Positions 52,796 to 61,553 of a stretch of DNA of 64,000 bases are shown here, piece after piece. Positions within the stretch are counted from its first letter, which is position 1; the number at the start of each line of letters is the position of its first letter. The stretch covers positions 62,001-126,000 of the forward strand of contig JBBQAN010000001.1 in the NCBI GenBank assembly GCA_038316385.1, given 5' to 3'. The position numbers and the translations under genes are program-made. This stretch comes from SZAS-103 sp038316385 (lineage in GTDB: Bacteria; Pseudomonadota; Gammaproteobacteria; Xanthomonadales; Xanthomonadaceae). The notes beneath the pieces were generated by a model. That model was given only the letters and a program-made list of their open reading frames with translations. It searched no databases and had not been told where the DNA came from.

Positions 52796-53392
52796 CTATG
52801 TCTTGGGTGCGGAGCGCCGCGCAGGCTTCGCGTCGAGCGGCGCCAAGATCCAGTGCAGCGCAACCCGCTTGCCTCCTCGCGCCGGCCGCGTGCCGAGCAG
52901 GAGGTCCGCCAGGCGTCGCAACAGCCCGTTGACCTCGACGAGTTCGGCCGGATCGACCCATCCGGTGAGCCGCGCGGCCCACAGTTCCCGCTTTGGACCC
53001 GACACGATGGTGTCCGTCTGACCCAGCGCACGCACGAAATCGCGTTGCGCGAGACGCGACATACTTGACGCCACCCGCGCCACAGAGTTCGCATTGGCGG
53101 TCGCACCGGGCTTGTAGCCCAGGCTCAATGGTTGTCCGGTCGGCACCGCAAGCTGGAAGCTACGGCCGTTCGGGCCCGCGTTATCTTCAAGCAGTCCGCA
53201 CTTCACGAGCGCACGCAGGTGGTAGTAGAGGCCATCGGCCGGCCGGCCAAGTTGGGCGGCGAGTTCGGCAACGGTCGCCTCGCCGCCCAGCGACTGAATC
53301 GCGGTGACGAGTTCGACCCGAACCGGCGTCGCCAGCACCGCAATCTTCTTCGGGTCGTCGATCATCGCTCTGGTCGTAGCCTTCCGTGCCAT
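52796..53392 (-). CDS. ArsR/GntR-like winged-helix transcriptional regulator
   Basis: 198 aa. N-terminal winged helix: ATPVRVELVTAIQSLG, TVAELAAQLGRPADGLYYHLRALVKCGLLED, an ArsR-type HTH (recognition helix DGLYYHLRAL). The C-terminal half (residues 90-198) has no recognisable sensor motif, and no metal-binding Cys pair is visible. It is divergent from the aspartic-protease gene; the 97-base intergenic region holds a palindrome, so it probably regulates that gene and itself. Confidence 0.85.
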   Translation of the reverse strand: MARKATTRAMIDDPKKIAVLATPVRVELVTAIQSLGGEATVAELAAQLGRPADGLYYHLRALVKCGLLEDNAGPNGRSFQLAVPTGQPLSLGYKPGATANANSVARVASSMSRLAQRDFVRALGQTDTIVSGPKRELWAARLTGWVDPAELVEVNGLLRRLADLLLGTRPARGGKRVALHWILAPLDAKPARRSAPKT

Positions 53393-53407
53393 TGGTTGGG
53401 TTGCCTT

Positions 53408-53435
53408 TGTTGAAAAACACGATCATTCTTCAACA
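53408..53435. promoter_or_regulatory. Inverted repeat, candidate operator of the HTH regulator
   Basis: TGTTGAA (53408-53414) and TTCAACA (53429-53435) form a perfect 7-base inverted repeat with a 14-base spacer, half-site centres 21 bases apart (two helical turns). It lies in the shared intergenic region, 15 bases from the regulator start and 54 bases from the protease start. Confidence 0.55.
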
Positions 53436-53489
53436 TATCGGCCCGCACCGCAATCGCTGCGAAGCGCCGACATCTCCAAGGAGTTGAAC

Positions 53490-55358
53490 ATGCGCGCCAT
53501 CGCCATCTGTCTGTTGTCCCTCGCCATCGCCGCGACCTGCCATGCCGGCGATGCGGTCGGGATCTTCGCGCGCGCCAAAGCGGCCAGCGGCGGCGCACAT
53601 TGGGATGGCGTACGCAGCTGGCACAGCGACGGCACCGTCGTCACCGGCGGCTTGAACGGCAGCTTCGATTCCACCATCGACTTGCGCACCGGCCGGTCGG
53701 CGGGCGCGTTCAAGCTCGGCCCCGTCGAAGGCGCCGAAGGCTACGACGGAGCCCGTGCCTGGTCGCGCGATCCTGGCGGCGAAGTCGCCGCGCACGACGC
53801 ACCCGAAGCGATGCGCCGCGCGCGCAGCCAGGCCTGGATCGACGCGCACGCCTACTGGTTTCCACAACGCATCGGCGCGACCTATGGCGAAGTAACGTCG
53901 CGCGTGCTCGACGGCAAGCGCTACGACGTCGTCATCGTGACCCCGCAGGGCGGCGACCAGGTGACCCTGTGGTTCGAGAACGACACAAGTCTGCTGGCGC
54001 GTATCGAACAGAAGGAAGGTGCGAACACCAATACGACGGTGTTCGCCGATTACCGCGCAGTCGCGGGACTGCGCATTCCGTTTCATCTTGTGACGGACTC
54101 CACCGACGCCGCCGGCCGCACCGATCCGCGTGAGCGCACGGATATCCACTTCGCGCATATCGCGCTTAACGTCGCGGTCGCGGATGCCGATTTCGCGATG
54201 CCGAAAATGGAGGCCACCGCGCGCATCGACGATGCGAGTGGCGTCACCACGATCCCGTTCGACCTCGTCAACAACCACATCTACGTCGACGGCCGCATCG
54301 ACGGCAAGCCGGCGCGCTTCCTGGTCGACACCGGCGGCGTGAACCTGCTCACTTCGGCTGCGGCGAAGAAGTTCGGCATCGCCGGCGAGGGCAAGCTCGC
54401 GGGCGGAGGCGTCGGCGACCAGAAGGTCGATCTCGCACTCGGGCATGCGCAGGAAGTGCGCGTCGGCAACGCGGTGCTCGCCAAGACGGTGTTCTACATC
54501 CTCGACCTCGGCGCGCTGGCAAAGGTCGAAGGCGTCGAAATGGATGGACTGGTCGGTTACGAGATGTTCCGGCGCTTCGGCGTCGAGATCGACTACGCGC
54601 GACACAAGCTGGTGTTGAGCGATCCTGCAAAGTTCGCGCCGCCTGCCGGGGCGGTCGTGATTCCATTCCAGCTCGACGACCGCATTCCCATCGTCACCGG
54701 CACGCTCGATGGTTTGCCGATGCGGATCAGCATCGACACTGGGTCGCGCTCATCACTGACCCTGCACGCGCCCTTTGTGAAGGCGAACGATCTCATCGCG
54801 AAATACCATGCCGCGCCAGAGGCCGTGATGGGCTGGGGTGTCGGCGGCGCGGCGCGCAGCCGGCCCGCACGTCTCGGCGCGCTGCAGATCGGCGGCGTGC
54901 GCATCGACGGCATCGCCGGCGACATGTACACCGGCAACAAGGGCGCGTTCGCGAATCCGGACCTGACCGGCAACCTCGGCGGCGGTGTGCTGCGACGCTT
55001 TGATGTCGCGTTCGATTACGGCAAGAAGATCATGTACCTCGCGCCGAACGCGGGGATGGCGGACAAGCCCGACGCGTTCGATCGCAGCGGTCTGTGGCTG
55101 CTCGGCGACGGCGACGCGCTGAAGATTGCCGACGTCGCGACCGATAGTGCGGCGTTGAAAGTCGGCCTGCTTGTGGATGATCGCGTGCTTGCGATTGACG
55201 GCGAAACGATTGGCAAGCGCAGTCTCGCCGACTGGCGCGAGCGGTTGCGTACGTTGCCGGTCGGGACTCATATGGCGTTGCGCTTTGTGCGCGATGGCAA
55301 GGAGCAGACTGCGGATCTCGTGCTTGCAGACCGCATCCCGACGACTGTTTCCCCCTGA
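53490..55358 (+). CDS. Secreted retropepsin-like aspartic protease with PDZ domain
   Basis: 622 aa with signal peptide (cleavage near CHAGD). Residues 25-230 form a beta-rich domain of unknown type with WFENDTSLLARIEQKEG, typical of lipoprotein-carrier-like folds. Two aspartyl motifs follow: FLVDTGGVNLLT (about residue 285) and ISIDTGSRSSLT (about 417), each the DTG of a retropepsin domain; then a C-terminal PDZ (ALKVGLLVDDRVLAIDGETI). Two DTG domains in one chain suggest an intramolecular pseudo-dimer. Role: probable periplasmic peptidase. AAGGAG at 6 bases supports the start. Confidence 0.88.
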   Translation: MRAIAICLLSLAIAATCHAGDAVGIFARAKAASGGAHWDGVRSWHSDGTVVTGGLNGSFDSTIDLRTGRSAGAFKLGPVEGAEGYDGARAWSRDPGGEVAAHDAPEAMRRARSQAWIDAHAYWFPQRIGATYGEVTSRVLDGKRYDVVIVTPQGGDQVTLWFENDTSLLARIEQKEGANTNTTVFADYRAVAGLRIPFHLVTDSTDAAGRTDPRERTDIHFAHIALNVAVADADFAMPKMEATARIDDASGVTTIPFDLVNNHIYVDGRIDGKPARFLVDTGGVNLLTSAAAKKFGIAGEGKLAGGGVGDQKVDLALGHAQEVRVGNAVLAKTVFYILDLGALAKVEGVEMDGLVGYEMFRRFGVEIDYARHKLVLSDPAKFAPPAGAVVIPFQLDDRIPIVTGTLDGLPMRISIDTGSRSSLTLHAPFVKANDLIAKYHAAPEAVMGWGVGGAARSRPARLGALQIGGVRIDGIAGDMYTGNKGAFANPDLTGNLGGGVLRRFDVAFDYGKKIMYLAPNAGMADKPDAFDRSGLWLLGDGDALKIADVATDSAALKVGLLVDDRVLAIDGETIGKRSLADWRERLRTLPVGTHMALRFVRDGKEQTADLVLADRIPTTVSP

Positions 55359-55422
55359 ACCAGTCGAAGAAGGATGCCTCGGCATGTCTCGCGGAGCCCC
55401 ATCCACGCCCGCGCCGTCGATC

Positions 55423-55776
55423 CTATTTGCCGGCAGCCTTCAGCTCCTCGCCCTTGCAGACCTGTAGCGAAGGGCCATTGGTGGCCATAAACTGTCTGGC
55501 GCCCACTTGATCGTGGACCGCATCGGCCTCGTAGGCCTTCTGCCAATCGGCGCGCGACACCTTCTCTCGCAAGACTCTGATCATGCAACCGCAGAACGCG
55601 TGCACTTCTGCATCCGGATGCCCATGTCTTTTTCCGGAACTCGTGGAGCCGGCTTCCATTCCCGACTGCAACTGCGACAAGCGCGCATCGGTAATCGGGG
55701 GCAAGGATGGAGCGGCCTGCGCCGCCATCGACAAGCCCAGCAGCACCATCCCCGGCAACCATGAAGTTCGGATCAT
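55423..55776 (-). CDS. Small secreted protein of unknown function
   Basis: 117 codons, N-terminal signal peptide (IRTSWLPGMVLLGLSMAAQA) and a mature domain of about 95 residues with three Cys: FCGCMIRVLREKV and LQVCKGEEL. Cysteine spacing suggests a disulfide-bonded periplasmic protein. No family recognised. It is convergent with the aspartic-protease gene and follows rlmI on the same strand after about 70 bases. Confidence 0.68.
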   Translation of the reverse strand: MIRTSWLPGMVLLGLSMAAQAAPSLPPITDARLSQLQSGMEAGSTSSGKRHGHPDAEVHAFCGCMIRVLREKVSRADWQKAYEADAVHDQVGARQFMATNGPSLQVCKGEELKAAGK

Positions 55777-55846
55777 TTGACGTTCTCGCAAGGGGATGGG
55801 AGAACTTGGAAAACCGGATAACATTTATCGATCCTGCGGCGGCCGA

Positions 55847-57034
55847 TCACTCGACCCGACAAAACGCTGCCTTGAGGTACCTGCTCTCCGGCACCTGCGC
55901 CATGAACGGATGGTCGGCACCCGCACCTGAAACCTTCACCACCTGCAAACTGCGGCCCGCGTAGAACGCCGCGCGGCGCAGCATGTCAAGGAATTGTTCT
56001 TCGCTGACAAGACCCGTGCACGAACAACTCAGGAAGAATCCGCCCGGCTTTACCACGCTCAGCGCGAGCTTGTTCATGTCGAGGTATTTTTTCAGCGCGG
56101 GAATGATCTGCTCGCGATCGCGGGTCATCTTCGCAGGGTCCAGGATCACCGCGTCGAACTGTTCGCCGCCAGCCGCCGCATCGCGCAGCCACGGAAACAA
56201 ATCGGCCTGCACGAACTTCACTTTCGCGTCGTTGAGTTGTGCGTTCTTCTTCGCGATGGCGAGGATTTCCTCATCAAGGTCGAGGCCGATCACTTCCTCG
56301 GCACCGCCACGCGCTTTCGCATAGATGCCAAAACCGCCGGAGTTGCAGCACAGGTCGAGCACGCGTGCGCCCGCGACGTGGCGCGCGAACCACTCGCGAT
56401 TATCGCGTTGATCCGCAAAAAATCCGGTCTTGTGACCGCTGCCGGGGCTGGCCCGGAACTTCACGCCGTATTCGGTGATGATTGCCGGCGGCGGTGCATC
56501 CGGTGCGCGGAAGTCGAAACTCTCCTGCTTCTGCACGTGATCTTCGGAGAACGCGTAGAAGCGGCAGCCGGGGAATTGCTCGCGCAGCGCCTCGTAGATC
56601 CATTCGCGATGGCGGAACATACCGGCCGAGAAAAACTCAACGACCAACAGGTCGGCGTAGCGATCAACAACGAGCCCCGACATGCCATCGCCTTCGGCAT
56701 GCACCACGCGCCATGCATCGCTGACAGCATCGAGCTTCAAGGTATCGCGGCGCAACGACACCGCCTGCGCGATGCGGCGACGGAACCATTCGGCATCGAT
56801 CGCTTCGTGCGGATCGTTGGTCAGCACGCGCAAGCTGATGCGCGAATGGCCGTTGTAGAAACCGCGACCGATCCAGCCGCCGCTGTTGTCGTGGATTTCG
56901 ACCACGCTGCCGGGCTTGGGCTTGGCAACGGGCTTCTCGACCATCTTCTGGTAGATCCACGGGTGCTGTGCGTTCGGATGACTGGCCGGGCGCGCGGTCT
57001 TGAGCTGGATGGTCGGATTGGCTGGAGTGTTCAT
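55847..57034 (-). CDS. rlmI: 23S rRNA (cytosine(1962)-C(5))-methyltransferase RlmI
   Basis: 395 aa. N-terminal PUA domain (HPWIYQKMVEKPVAKPKPGS then VEIHDNSGGWIGRGFYN), middle domain, and C-terminal class I SAM methyltransferase: VLDLCCNSGGFGIYA, GLDLDEE, VILDPAKM. The catalytic Cys is likely in FLSCSCTGLVSEE. Target is the m5C1962 of 23S rRNA in E. coli. Start chosen at 57034, the ATG directly before the PUA domain. Confidence 0.92.
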   Translation of the reverse strand: MNTPANPTIQLKTARPASHPNAQHPWIYQKMVEKPVAKPKPGSVVEIHDNSGGWIGRGFYNGHSRISLRVLTNDPHEAIDAEWFRRRIAQAVSLRRDTLKLDAVSDAWRVVHAEGDGMSGLVVDRYADLLVVEFFSAGMFRHREWIYEALREQFPGCRFYAFSEDHVQKQESFDFRAPDAPPPAIITEYGVKFRASPGSGHKTGFFADQRDNREWFARHVAGARVLDLCCNSGGFGIYAKARGGAEEVIGLDLDEEILAIAKKNAQLNDAKVKFVQADLFPWLRDAAAGGEQFDAVILDPAKMTRDREQIIPALKKYLDMNKLALSVVKPGGFFLSCSCTGLVSEEQFLDMLRRAAFYAGRSLQVVKVSGAGADHPFMAQVPESRYLKAAFCRVE

Positions 57035-57094
57035 CCGCGCATGATAACGGGCGCGCCGGCTTGCGACGGCGGCAAACGTCCCCACGTCGTCACG

Positions 57095-57865
57095 ATGGAC
57101 CTGCCGCTACCCGATCCATCTGCCGTCGTCGCTCACGCGCGCCCTATGGCGCAACGCTTCAACCGCGCTGCGCGATGGAGCCTGTGCTTTGTGGTGCTGC
57201 TTGCGTGGATCAAGTTCTTCGAGCACCTCACCGGACAGCCGTTCGACGGCCTTGCACTGCGGCCGCATGTGATTCCGGGGCTGATCGGCATCCTCACTGC
57301 GCCGCTGCTGCATGGATCGCTCGATCACCTCGCATCGAACGCATTGCCGCTGCTGATCCTCGGCACGCTTGCGGGCGGTCTGTATCCGCGCGCAACGGTA
57401 CGCGCGCTGCCGCTGATCTGGATCGGCTCGGGCATCGGCGTGTGGTTTATCGGCGAAGCGGGCAGCGCGCACATCGGCGCGAGCGGGATCGCGCATGGAC
57501 TGATGTTCCTGGTCTTCACGCTCGGCGTGTTGCGGCGCGACCGGCAGGCGATCGCCGCCGGAATGATGGCGTTCTTCCTCTACGGCAGCATGTTGCTGAC
57601 GATCTTTCCGCGCGAACTGAACATCTCGTGGGAATCGCATCTGTGCGGCGCGATCTGCGGCGTCATCGCGGCGATCGTCTGGCGCAAGCGCGACGAGCCG
57701 CTGCCGCGCAAGCGCTATAGCTGGGAGGATGAAGAAGAAACCGAGGTGGTGGAACCGGTGATCGAGGCCACTGGCCTGTCGGAACTGATCGGCGTTGGCG
57801 GTAATGTGTCACTGCTTGGGGATGCATCACACGTGCCGATCAACGATGGGCGCGACAATCGCTGA
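57095..57865 (+). CDS. Rhomboid family intramembrane serine protease
   Basis: 256 aa with six hydrophobic helices (about 28-205). Catalytic motif GASG (HIGASGIAHGLMF) supplies the Ser and the His of the dyad is in ESHLCGAICG; a loop HGSLDHLASN is the conserved HN-type region. The Cys/Glu-rich tail (YSWEDEEETEVVEPV) is cytosolic. It cleaves membrane proteins; substrate unknown. Divergent from rlmI with the starts 61 bases apart. Confidence 0.9.
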   Translation: MDLPLPDPSAVVAHARPMAQRFNRAARWSLCFVVLLAWIKFFEHLTGQPFDGLALRPHVIPGLIGILTAPLLHGSLDHLASNALPLLILGTLAGGLYPRATVRALPLIWIGSGIGVWFIGEAGSAHIGASGIAHGLMFLVFTLGVLRRDRQAIAAGMMAFFLYGSMLLTIFPRELNISWESHLCGAICGVIAAIVWRKRDEPLPRKRYSWEDEEETEVVEPVIEATGLSELIGVGGNVSLLGDASHVPINDGRDNR

Positions 57866-57953
57866 GGCGTGCTGCGTCAGCGGCGCGAAGCTATGCCATT
57901 TTCCCTGCACTGTCCGCATCTCGCATCTCGGCATGAGCGCTGCAGAGAGGAGG

Positions 57954-58409
57954 TCAATTCATGCCTTTCCCGGCCGGTTGCCGGCGGTTCTGGTTGCCTG
58001 CGGGCACTCCCTGGCGTTGCGCGCGACGCGCCATCGCTTGATCGTGCGCTGCGCGCATTTCGATGTGGGTCAAAAAGCCGTCGTGATTGGTGTCGATCGC
58101 ATCGAAGCGCCGCGCGAGCGGAGTTCCCGCCGTTTCTTCGCGCGACAGTTTGCGGTCGCCGTTGGCGTCCATATCGCGGAAGCGCTTGCGTTGCGGCTGC
58201 TCGGACGACTGCACGGCAGAACCCGACTCGGCTGCCGATGTGGCCGCAGCGTCTGCTGGAGTTGAGGGCGGCGGCGGGGCCGGCGGAAGCGATGCCGGCA
58301 GCGTCGTGTCTGGTACGGACGCGGGTGCTGCTGCCGTCGTATCGGCAGTTGGATGGCCGCACGCAACTAGCGCGAGCAACGGAAGCATGAGGCTGAGTGA
58401 TCGTTTCAT
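57954..58409 (-). CDS. EF-hand lipoprotein, member 1 of a pair
   Basis: 151 aa. Signal peptide ends LLALVACG (lipobox VAC). A Pro/Ala/Thr-rich linker (about 20-65) precedes two EF-hand loops: DMDANGDRKLSREE (Asp, Asn, Asp, Lys, Ser, Glu) and AIDTNHDGFLTHIE. The calcium ligands are complete. C-terminus is basic (RRAQRQG). AAGGA precedes the ATG at 58409. Confidence 0.82.
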   Translation of the reverse strand: MKRSLSLMLPLLALVACGHPTADTTAAAPASVPDTTLPASLPPAPPPPSTPADAAATSAAESGSAVQSSEQPQRKRFRDMDANGDRKLSREETAGTPLARRFDAIDTNHDGFLTHIEMRAAHDQAMARRAQRQGVPAGNQNRRQPAGKGMN

Positions 58410-58573
58410 GATGCGCGCCTTCCTTGGTTCGGGATGCCGGCGTTCACCATAATCATTGCAATGTGAACGGCGACCATTGACGCGCTCGTGCATCTGAATA
58501 CTCGCGCAGCGGCACCCGCTTGTGCAGCCGCCGCGCCGCAGCGTTGCATGATTCACTGCGAGTCGTCGTCGCC

Positions 58574-58930
58574 CTATTCGGCTGGCTGCATTGCAGCATC
58601 GGCGGAGTGGCCGACCTGGCGTTGCGCACGCGCGGCTTTTCTGCGTTCGCGCGCGGCGCGCATTTCGTCGGGGGCGATATAGCCATCATGGTTGAGATCG
58701 ATGGCGTCGAAGTGCTTGGCGATGTGCGGCATTGCCTGCGCCTCCTCGCGGCTGAGCTTGCCATCGCCATTGGTATCAGCGGCGATGAATTTCTGCTTGC
58801 CACCGCCGTGATGCGGCATCGGCGCGGATCCTCCGCTGGTTGCATCCGATTGCGGCGGTGCGGTCTGCGCGACGGCCGACAGCGACAGTGCGCACAATGG
58901 AACCACCAGGATGGACAAGAACGGTTTCAT
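58574..58930 (-). CDS. EF-hand secreted protein, member 2 of a pair
   Basis: 118 aa. Signal peptide (FLSILVVPLCALSLSAVAQ), low-complexity His/Gly stretch (HHGGGKQ), then two EF-hand loops: AADTNGDGKLSREEA and AIDLNHDGYIAPDEM, with complete ligands. Related to the neighbouring gene: the order loop-linker-loop and REE are shared, though the first is a lipoprotein. 164 bases separate them, same strand, so they may be a tandem duplicate. Likely periplasmic calcium-binding proteins. Confidence 0.84.
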   Translation of the reverse strand: MKPFLSILVVPLCALSLSAVAQTAPPQSDATSGGSAPMPHHGGGKQKFIAADTNGDGKLSREEAQAMPHIAKHFDAIDLNHDGYIAPDEMRAARERRKAARAQRQVGHSADAAMQPAE

Positions 58931-59061
58931 GCGCGGCTCCGAAGGTGGTGGATGCACACGACAACGCGCGGATCGCGGATCGGTTGACGCACTGCGGCGA
59001 GACCTTCGACACTCGGCGCGCTGCGCTACACTTGGGCAAGCGCCTGCGCAGGAAATCCGCG

Positions 59062-59952
59062 ATGTCCACCAACCCGAACCGCGTCGAGCACCAGCTCACC
59101 GACAAGGGCTACGTGCCGGTCTATACAACGGCAGTGGTCGAGCAGCCATGGGCGAGCTATACCGAGACCGACCATGCAACCTGGGCCACACTGTTCGCGC
59201 GCCAGCAGGAAGTGCTGCCCGAGCGCGCATCACGCACCTTCCTCGACAACCTCGCGCGCATGGACATGCATGGCGACGGGATTCCGAAGTTCGACGATCT
59301 CAACATCGCGTTGCACAAGGCGACCGGCTGGGAACTGATTGGAGTCGAGGGATTGTTGCCGGAGCTGACTTTCTTCGAACACCTGGCCAATCGCCGGTTT
59401 CCGGTGACATGGTGGATTCGCAAGCCCGAGCAACTCGACTATCTCTCCGAGCCCGATCTTTTTCACGACCTGTTCGGGCATGTGCCATTGCTGATGAACC
59501 CGGTGTTCGCCGATTACATGCAGGCTTACGGTCGCGGCGGCGTCAAGGCGCACGCGATTGGCGCTGATGCATTGACACACCTCACCCGACTGTACTGGTA
59601 CACCGTCGAGTTCGGTCTGATCCGCGAGCCCGACGGTCTGCGCATTTATGGTTCCGGCATTGTCTCGTCGAAGGGCGAATCGATCCACTGTCTGGAATCG
59701 CCAGCACCGAACCGCATCGGCTTCGATCTGCAGCGGATCATGCGCACGCGTTATCGCATCGACAGCTTCCAGAAAACTTATTTCGTGATCGACAGCTTCG
59801 AACAACTGATGGATGCGACGCGTCCGGATTTCGCGCCGATCTACACCGCGCTCGCGACGCAGAATTCAATACCGGCCGGCGATGTGCTCGGCAACGACCA
59901 AGTGCTCAACCGGGGCAACGGCGAGGGCTGGGCGCACGACGGCGATGTCTGA
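59062..59952 (+). CDS. phhA: Phenylalanine 4-monooxygenase PhhA
   Basis: 296 aa, the size of bacterial pterin-dependent monomeric enzymes. It hydroxylates phenylalanine to tyrosine using iron and tetrahydropterin. Iron site: HDLFGHVPLL (two His) with a Glu downstream in YWYTVEFGLI; typical GYVPVYTTAVVEQPW start and SIHCLESPAPNR. PhhB (pterin dehydratase), its usual partner, is not adjacent. AGGA precedes the ATG at 59062. Confidence 0.95.
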   Translation: MSTNPNRVEHQLTDKGYVPVYTTAVVEQPWASYTETDHATWATLFARQQEVLPERASRTFLDNLARMDMHGDGIPKFDDLNIALHKATGWELIGVEGLLPELTFFEHLANRRFPVTWWIRKPEQLDYLSEPDLFHDLFGHVPLLMNPVFADYMQAYGRGGVKAHAIGADALTHLTRLYWYTVEFGLIREPDGLRIYGSGIVSSKGESIHCLESPAPNRIGFDLQRIMRTRYRIDSFQKTYFVIDSFEQLMDATRPDFAPIYTALATQNSIPAGDVLGNDQVLNRGNGEGWAHDGDV

Positions 59953-60090
59953 CCGGCGTCGCCGGGCTTGCTCGGCCCTGCCTGTATCGAAACGCGAAAC
60001 CGGAACGCGCTAGCCTCGACCTTGCGCGGAACGAAAACGCCCGTGGCTGCTTTTGAGAGAATCGACCGTGTTCGCTAGAGAGGGTTCGCC

Positions 60091-61488
60091 ATGCCGCATT
60101 GGTTGATTGTATTGTTGCTGATCGCATGGCCGGTCTACATGATCGTGCTCAGCGTGTGGATCGTGATGCAGCGCAGCGAGCCGGTCGCAACCATCGGCTG
60201 GATCATGGCGCTGGCGTTTCTGCCGTATGTCGGATTCCTGATCTACTACGTCCTCGGGCCGCAGCGGATCAAACGCTCGGGGAGTCGGCGCGCTGCCTCG
60301 CACAAGGCAGTTGGCGCACGCGGCCAGACCAAGGCTGGCAAAGACGCCAGTGAACTTGGGTGCATGGTGCAGGCGATGACCGGATTTCCGCCGACCACCG
60401 CCAGCAAGGTGGATCTATTAATCGATGGCGGCGCCACCTACGACGCGCTGGTGAAGGCGATCCAATCGGCACAAAAGCATGTGCATGTGGAGTACTACAT
60501 CTACGCTGGAGACCGCACTGGTACGCGCATGCGCGATGCGTTGATCGAACGCGCGAAAGCCGGCGTCAAGGTGCGCATGCTGCTCGACGGCGTCGGCTCG
60601 AAACTCGCGCGCAAGTTCGTCAAACCCCTGCACGATGCTGGCGTCGAGCTCGCGTTTTTTCATCCGGTGCGCTGGTGGATGTCGCCGTTCTCTCGGCCCA
60701 AGCTCAACATGCGTAGTCATCGCAAGATCGTGATCGTAGATGGCGCAATCGGCTTCACGGGCGGCATCAATGTCACTGACGACGAGAACGAACGCCTGAA
60801 TCCGAAAGCGTTCCACGACCTGCATTTGCGCGTCGAAGGCGATGCGGTGCGCTGGCTCCAGGTCGCCTGGCTCGAGGACTGGCATTACGCGACCAAGAAG
60901 GAAGTGACCGACGACGCTCTGTTCGCCGAGCCGGCTCCGGGGCCGATCGAGGCGCAGGTGATCCCCGCAGGCCCGGACAACGACTGGGAACCGATCCATC
61001 GCACCCAGGTCGATGCGATCCATCGCGCAGAAAAACGGGTTTGGTTGGCGACGCCGTATTTCGTGCCGAGCCGGGCCGCACTGTTTGCGCTCGAAGGCGC
61101 CGCGATGAGCGGACTCGACGTGCGGGTGATGGTTCCGAAACGCAGCGACTCGCGCTTGGTCACGTCCGCAGCACGCTCGTATTTCGACAAGCTGCTCAAG
61201 GCCGGCGTGCACATTTACGAGTACGGCCCGCGCATGCTGCACAGCAAGGCGCTGCTGGTGGACGACGCGCTCGCGATCGTCGGCACCTCGAATTTCGACA
61301 CCCGCAGTTTTTCGCTCAATTTCGAGATCGTGATGCTGTTCTGCGACAAGAGCGTGGCCTCGGACCTGGAAGCCAGCCTGAAATCGGATATGGATGCGGC
61401 GAAGGAAGTCACCGTCGCATCGCGCAAACCATCTTTTCTCTGGCGGCTCGCCGAAGCTTCGGCGCGACTGTTCTCGCCCATCCTCTGA
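60091..61488 (+). CDS. cls: Cardiolipin synthase, ClsA-type
   Basis: 465 aa. Two N-terminal membrane helices (about 5-25 and 35-57), then two PLD domains with HKD motifs RSHRKIVIVDGAIGFTGG and LHSKALLVDDALAIVGTSN. It condenses two phosphatidylglycerols. GAGAGGG precedes the ATG at 60091. Membrane location and order of domains match ClsA/ClsB, distinct from the lipoprotein type at 28465. Confidence 0.94.
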   Translation: MPHWLIVLLLIAWPVYMIVLSVWIVMQRSEPVATIGWIMALAFLPYVGFLIYYVLGPQRIKRSGSRRAASHKAVGARGQTKAGKDASELGCMVQAMTGFPPTTASKVDLLIDGGATYDALVKAIQSAQKHVHVEYYIYAGDRTGTRMRDALIERAKAGVKVRMLLDGVGSKLARKFVKPLHDAGVELAFFHPVRWWMSPFSRPKLNMRSHRKIVIVDGAIGFTGGINVTDDENERLNPKAFHDLHLRVEGDAVRWLQVAWLEDWHYATKKEVTDDALFAEPAPGPIEAQVIPAGPDNDWEPIHRTQVDAIHRAEKRVWLATPYFVPSRAALFALEGAAMSGLDVRVMVPKRSDSRLVTSAARSYFDKLLKAGVHIYEYGPRMLHSKALLVDDALAIVGTSNFDTRSFSLNFEIVMLFCDKSVASDLEASLKSDMDAAKEVTVASRKPSFLWRLAEASARLFSPIL

Positions 61489-61553
61489 TCCGGGCACGAA
61501 CCCGCAGCTCCTACGCGCCGTACAATGCCGGCCTCGCCACCGCGAAATCCGCC

